Assembly (NCBI GenBank): GCA_016713125.1
Contig: JADJPT010000040.1
Location: forward strand, 1 to 7,815
Reading direction: 5' to 3'
DNA length: 7,815 bases
Origin: Betaproteobacteria bacterium
GTDB lineage: Bacteria > Pseudomonadota > Gammaproteobacteria > Burkholderiales > SG8-39
In this document: positions 5,632 through 7,815 of the stretch, piece after piece
Layout of the letters: each line of letters begins with the position of its first letter
How positions within the stretch are numbered: position 1 is the first letter of the stretch
The notes under the pieces: model-generated
Told to the model about the DNA's origin: nothing
What the model saw: the letters and a program-made list of their open reading frames with translations, nothing else
The model's database searches: none
Position numbers and translations under genes: made by a program

Positions 5632-7815
5632 TCAGTTTCGTTGGGCGCTGCGCAGCAGGCGCAGGCCGTTGAAGACCACCGCAGACTGGCCCCCCATGTC
5701 GGCGAACACGGCCATCCACATGCTGGCGTTGTCGAAGAGCGCCAGCGCCAGGAACACCGCCTTGATGCCCAGGGCCAGCGCGATGTTCTGCCACAGCACC
5801 GCGTGCGTGCGCCGCGACAGGCGCACGGTCTCGGCGATGCGCCGCAGGTCGTCGTTCATCACGACGACGTCCGCAGCTTCCATCGCGATGTCGGCACCGG
5901 CAGCGCCCATGGCCACTCCGATGTCGGCGCGGGCCAGAGCCGGCGCGTCGTTGATGCCGTCGCCGGTCATCGCCGTTGCGCCGTACTGCTTCTGCATCGC
6001 CTGGATTGCCGCAAGCTTGTCCTCGGGCAGCAGGTTGCCGCGGATGTCCGTCAACCCGGCCTCGCGGCCGATCGCCTCGGCGGTTGTCTGGTTGTCCCCG
6101 GTCAACATCACCGGGGTGATGCCCATCGCCTTCAGCTCGCCGATGGCGGCTGCCGACGACGGCTTGATGGTGTCGGCCACTGCGAAGAGCGCAAGCACGC
6201 CGGTGGCCGTGGCCAGCAGGCTCACCGTGCGACCGGCTTGCTCGTGGCGGTGCAGCACGGCCTCGATCTCGGCGGAGCACTGTCCGCGCTCCTCGATCAG
6301 GCGGTGGTTGCCCAGCACGTAGCGTTCGCCGTCGATGTCGGCTTCGATGCCGCGCCCGGACAGCGCGGCGAAGCTGCGGGCCTCGATGCTGTTGGGCGTC
6401 AGCCCGGCGGCAATGGCGCGCGACACCGGGTGGTCCGATTGCGCTGCGAGGGCGGCCGCGATGTGCTCCGCCCGTGCCTTGGGTACGCTGGTGGTCAGCA
6501 TCTGCCACTCGACCAGGCGTGGCTTGCCTTCGGTGATGGTGCCGGTCTTGTCCAGCGCGATCGCCTTGAGCAGGCGCGCCTGTTCCAGGTGGACGCCGCC
6601 CTTGATCAGGATGCCGCGCCTGGCGGCCGACGCAAGGCCGCTGACCACGGTGACGGGTGTCGCGATCACCCCAGCGCAGGGGCAGGCGATGACCAGCACG
6701 AGGGCCTTGTAGACGGCCGCCAGCACGGTCCAGCCGAACAGCCAGGGGCCGGCGATGGCCACGGCCAGCGCCAGCACGAACACCGCCGGCGTGTAGAAGG
6801 CGGCGAAGCGGTCGACGAAGCGCTGCGTGGGTGCGCGGCTGCCCTGGGCTTGCTCGACCGCATCGATGCTGCGGGCCAGCGTGGACTGCGAGGCCGCTGC
6901 CGTGACGCGGCATTCGATGGTGCCGGTCTGGTTGATGGTGCCGGCGTAGACCGCATCGCCCGGGCTCTTGTCCACCGGCAGGCTCTCTCCAGTGACCGGT
7001 GCCTGGTCGATGCTCGTCCCGCCTTCCGTGACGACCCCGTCCATCGCGACGCACTCGCCGGGCCTGACGCGTACCGTCGCGCCGATCGGTACCTCACCCA
7101 CGGGTACGGACTTCCAAGTGCCGTCGGCTTGCCGCAGGTCGGCCGTGTCGGGCGAGAGCGCGAGCAGGCCGCTGATCGCACTGCGCGCGCGGTCGACGGC
7201 GCGGGCTTCGATCAGCTCGGCGATGGCGTAGAGCGCCATGACCATCGCGGCCTCCGGCCACTGACCGATGACGAAGGCGCCGGCGACCGCCACGGTCATC
7301 AGGGCGTTGATGTTCAGGCGGCCGTGCCGCAGCGCCGTCAGCCCCTTGCGGAAGGTGCCGAAGCCGGCCAGTGCGATGGCAGCGGCGGCGATGGCCAGGC
7401 CTGCCGGCCTGGACCACGGCGCGTCGGGCACGAAGAAGGACAGGCCCTCGGCGGCGATGGCAAGTGCGAGGGCGGCCAGCAGGCGGGGGAGGCCCGTGCC
7501 GGTCTTCGCATCGTGATCGTGGGCTGCGGCGTCGCCGTCCTGCGTCGAGGCCGGCGCGGCGGGCCATGGATGGATCTCGAAGCCGCTGTTTCGGATCGCC
7601 TCGACCGCCGCAATTGCCACCTGAGGGTCGCCGTCAATTCGAAGGCTGCGTTCGCCCAGCTGAAAGCGCAGCCCCACAAGGCCCGGAATGCCCTCGACCG
7701 CGCGCCGAATCTCGGACTCCTCGGCCGCGCAGTCCATGGCGGGGACCCTGAAACGCTGGCCGCTCAAGGTCTGCTGTGCGTCCGGGGCGACCGTGGCGGA
7801 GCCGACGGGATGGCA
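5632..7815 (-). CDS. cadA: Zn/Cd/Pb-exporting P1B-type ATPase, CadA/ZntA class (N-terminus beyond window)
   Basis: ATP-driven inner-membrane exporter of Zn2+, Cd2+ and Pb2+. The frame is open to the right edge, so numbers here count from the edge codon. An HMA metal-binding domain (about 22-84) carries VPAMDCAAEES, with the Asp-Cys and Glu residues of the divalent-metal type. A short HDHD linker follows near 99. The first helix pairs come next, then the actuator TGES (275-278), CPC membrane site (378-380), phosphorylation motif DKTGT (422-426), HP motif (462-463), TGDNQ, and hinge TGDGINDAP (617-625). Lys685 in helix 7 and Asp706 in FADMGG of helix 8 are spaced as the metal-site Lys and Asp of E. 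coli ZntA, supporting class P1B-2 over the copper type. CPCAGVIATP has Gly where Leu is usual. A TTG at 7767 could start a 711-residue protein, but it has no binding site and an in-frame coding-like stretch (CHPVGSATVAPDAQQ) precedes it. The frame is unbroken. Confidence 0.96.
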   Translation of the reverse strand, partial: CHPVGSATVAPDAQQTLSGQRFRVPAMDCAAEESEIRRAVEGIPGLVGLRFQLGERSLRIDGDPQVAIAAVEAIRNSGFEIHPWPAAPASTQDGDAAAHDHDAKTGTGLPRLLAALALAIAAEGLSFFVPDAPWSRPAGLAIAAAAIALAGFGTFRKGLTALRHGRLNINALMTVAVAGAFVIGQWPEAAMVMALYAIAELIEARAVDRARSAISGLLALSPDTADLRQADGTWKSVPVGEVPIGATVRVRPGECVAMDGVVTEGGTSIDQAPVTGESLPVDKSPGDAVYAGTINQTGTIECRVTAAASQSTLARSIDAVEQAQGSRAPTQRFVDRFAAFYTPAVFVLALAVAIAGPWLFGWTVLAAVYKALVLVIACPCAGVIATPVTVVSGLASAARRGILIKGGVHLEQARLLKAIALDKTGTITEGKPRLVEWQMLTTSVPKARAEHIAAALAAQSDHPVSRAIAAGLTPNSIEARSFAALSGRGIEADIDGERYVLGNHRLIEERGQCSAEIEAVLHRHEQAGRTVSLLATATGVLALFAVADTIKPSSAAAIGELKAMGITPVMLTGDNQTTAEAIGREAGLTDIRGNLLPEDKLAAIQAMQKQYGATAMTGDGINDAPALARADIGVAMGAAGADIAMEAADVVVMNDDLRRIAETVRLSRRTHAVLWQNIALALGIKAVFLALALFDNASMWMAVFADMGGQSAVVFNGLRLLRSAQRN

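Noticed and set aside
5384..7054. 556-codon minus-strand open frame overlapping the ATPase
   Set aside because: It is a different frame of the ATPase coding strand, with an Arg/His/Gly-rich product. Only its far end briefly coincides with the transglutaminase-like region, and not in that gene's frame.
1..7815. Insertion sequences, CRISPR arrays, tRNA or rRNA genes, attachment sites
   Set aside because: I looked for terminal inverted repeats, transposase motifs, regularly spaced repeats and RNA-gene signatures and saw none; the window is filled by the minus-strand genes.

Overview
This is a GC-rich window whose genes all lie on the minus strand. It is a heavy-metal resistance cluster of the kind found in Gram-negative bacteria. 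A three-part RND efflux system that spans both membranes, the high GC content and the style of the proteins suggest a betaproteobacterium, perhaps Burkholderiales/Comamonadaceae; that placement is inference. The plus strand is full of long open frames, but these are shadows of the minus-strand genes.

In the direction of transcription (right to left) the layout is as follows. (1) 7815-5632: a Zn/Cd/Pb-type P1B ATPase (CadA/ZntA class), whose N-terminus runs off the right edge. (2) 5624-4915: a transglutaminase-like protein only 7 nt downstream. (3) 4851-4487: a small exported His/Cys-rich protein of CzcI type, ending in a hairpin that contains its stop codon. (4) A 163-nt gap. (5) 4323-3014: czcC, the outer-membrane channel. 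(6) 2954-2394: an exported His-rich accessory protein that I cannot name. (7) 2397-1288: czcB, the periplasmic adaptor. (8) 1286-1: czcA, the inner-membrane RND pump, cut off by the left edge after about 430 residues. Genes 6, 7 and 8 are translationally coupled (an ATGA overlap, then TGA-C-ATG).

Together the genes form a two-stage metal export module. The ATPase would move Zn2+/Cd2+/Pb2+ from cytoplasm to periplasm, and CzcCBA would carry metal from the periplasm out of the cell. The small His-rich proteins would bind or sense metal in the periplasm. No regulator is encoded here.

The main oddity is reading-frame damage. Six genes are readable end to end by homology, but five of them need one or more frame corrections and czcA needs two in the part seen. 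Most corrections are one missing base at a G/C run. The 2.18-kb ATPase frame needs none. The protein sequence on both sides of each break is well conserved and there are no nonsense substitutions, so consensus sequencing error is the simplest explanation, with recent inactivation as the alternative. I found no RNA genes, insertion sequences, CRISPR arrays or origins.
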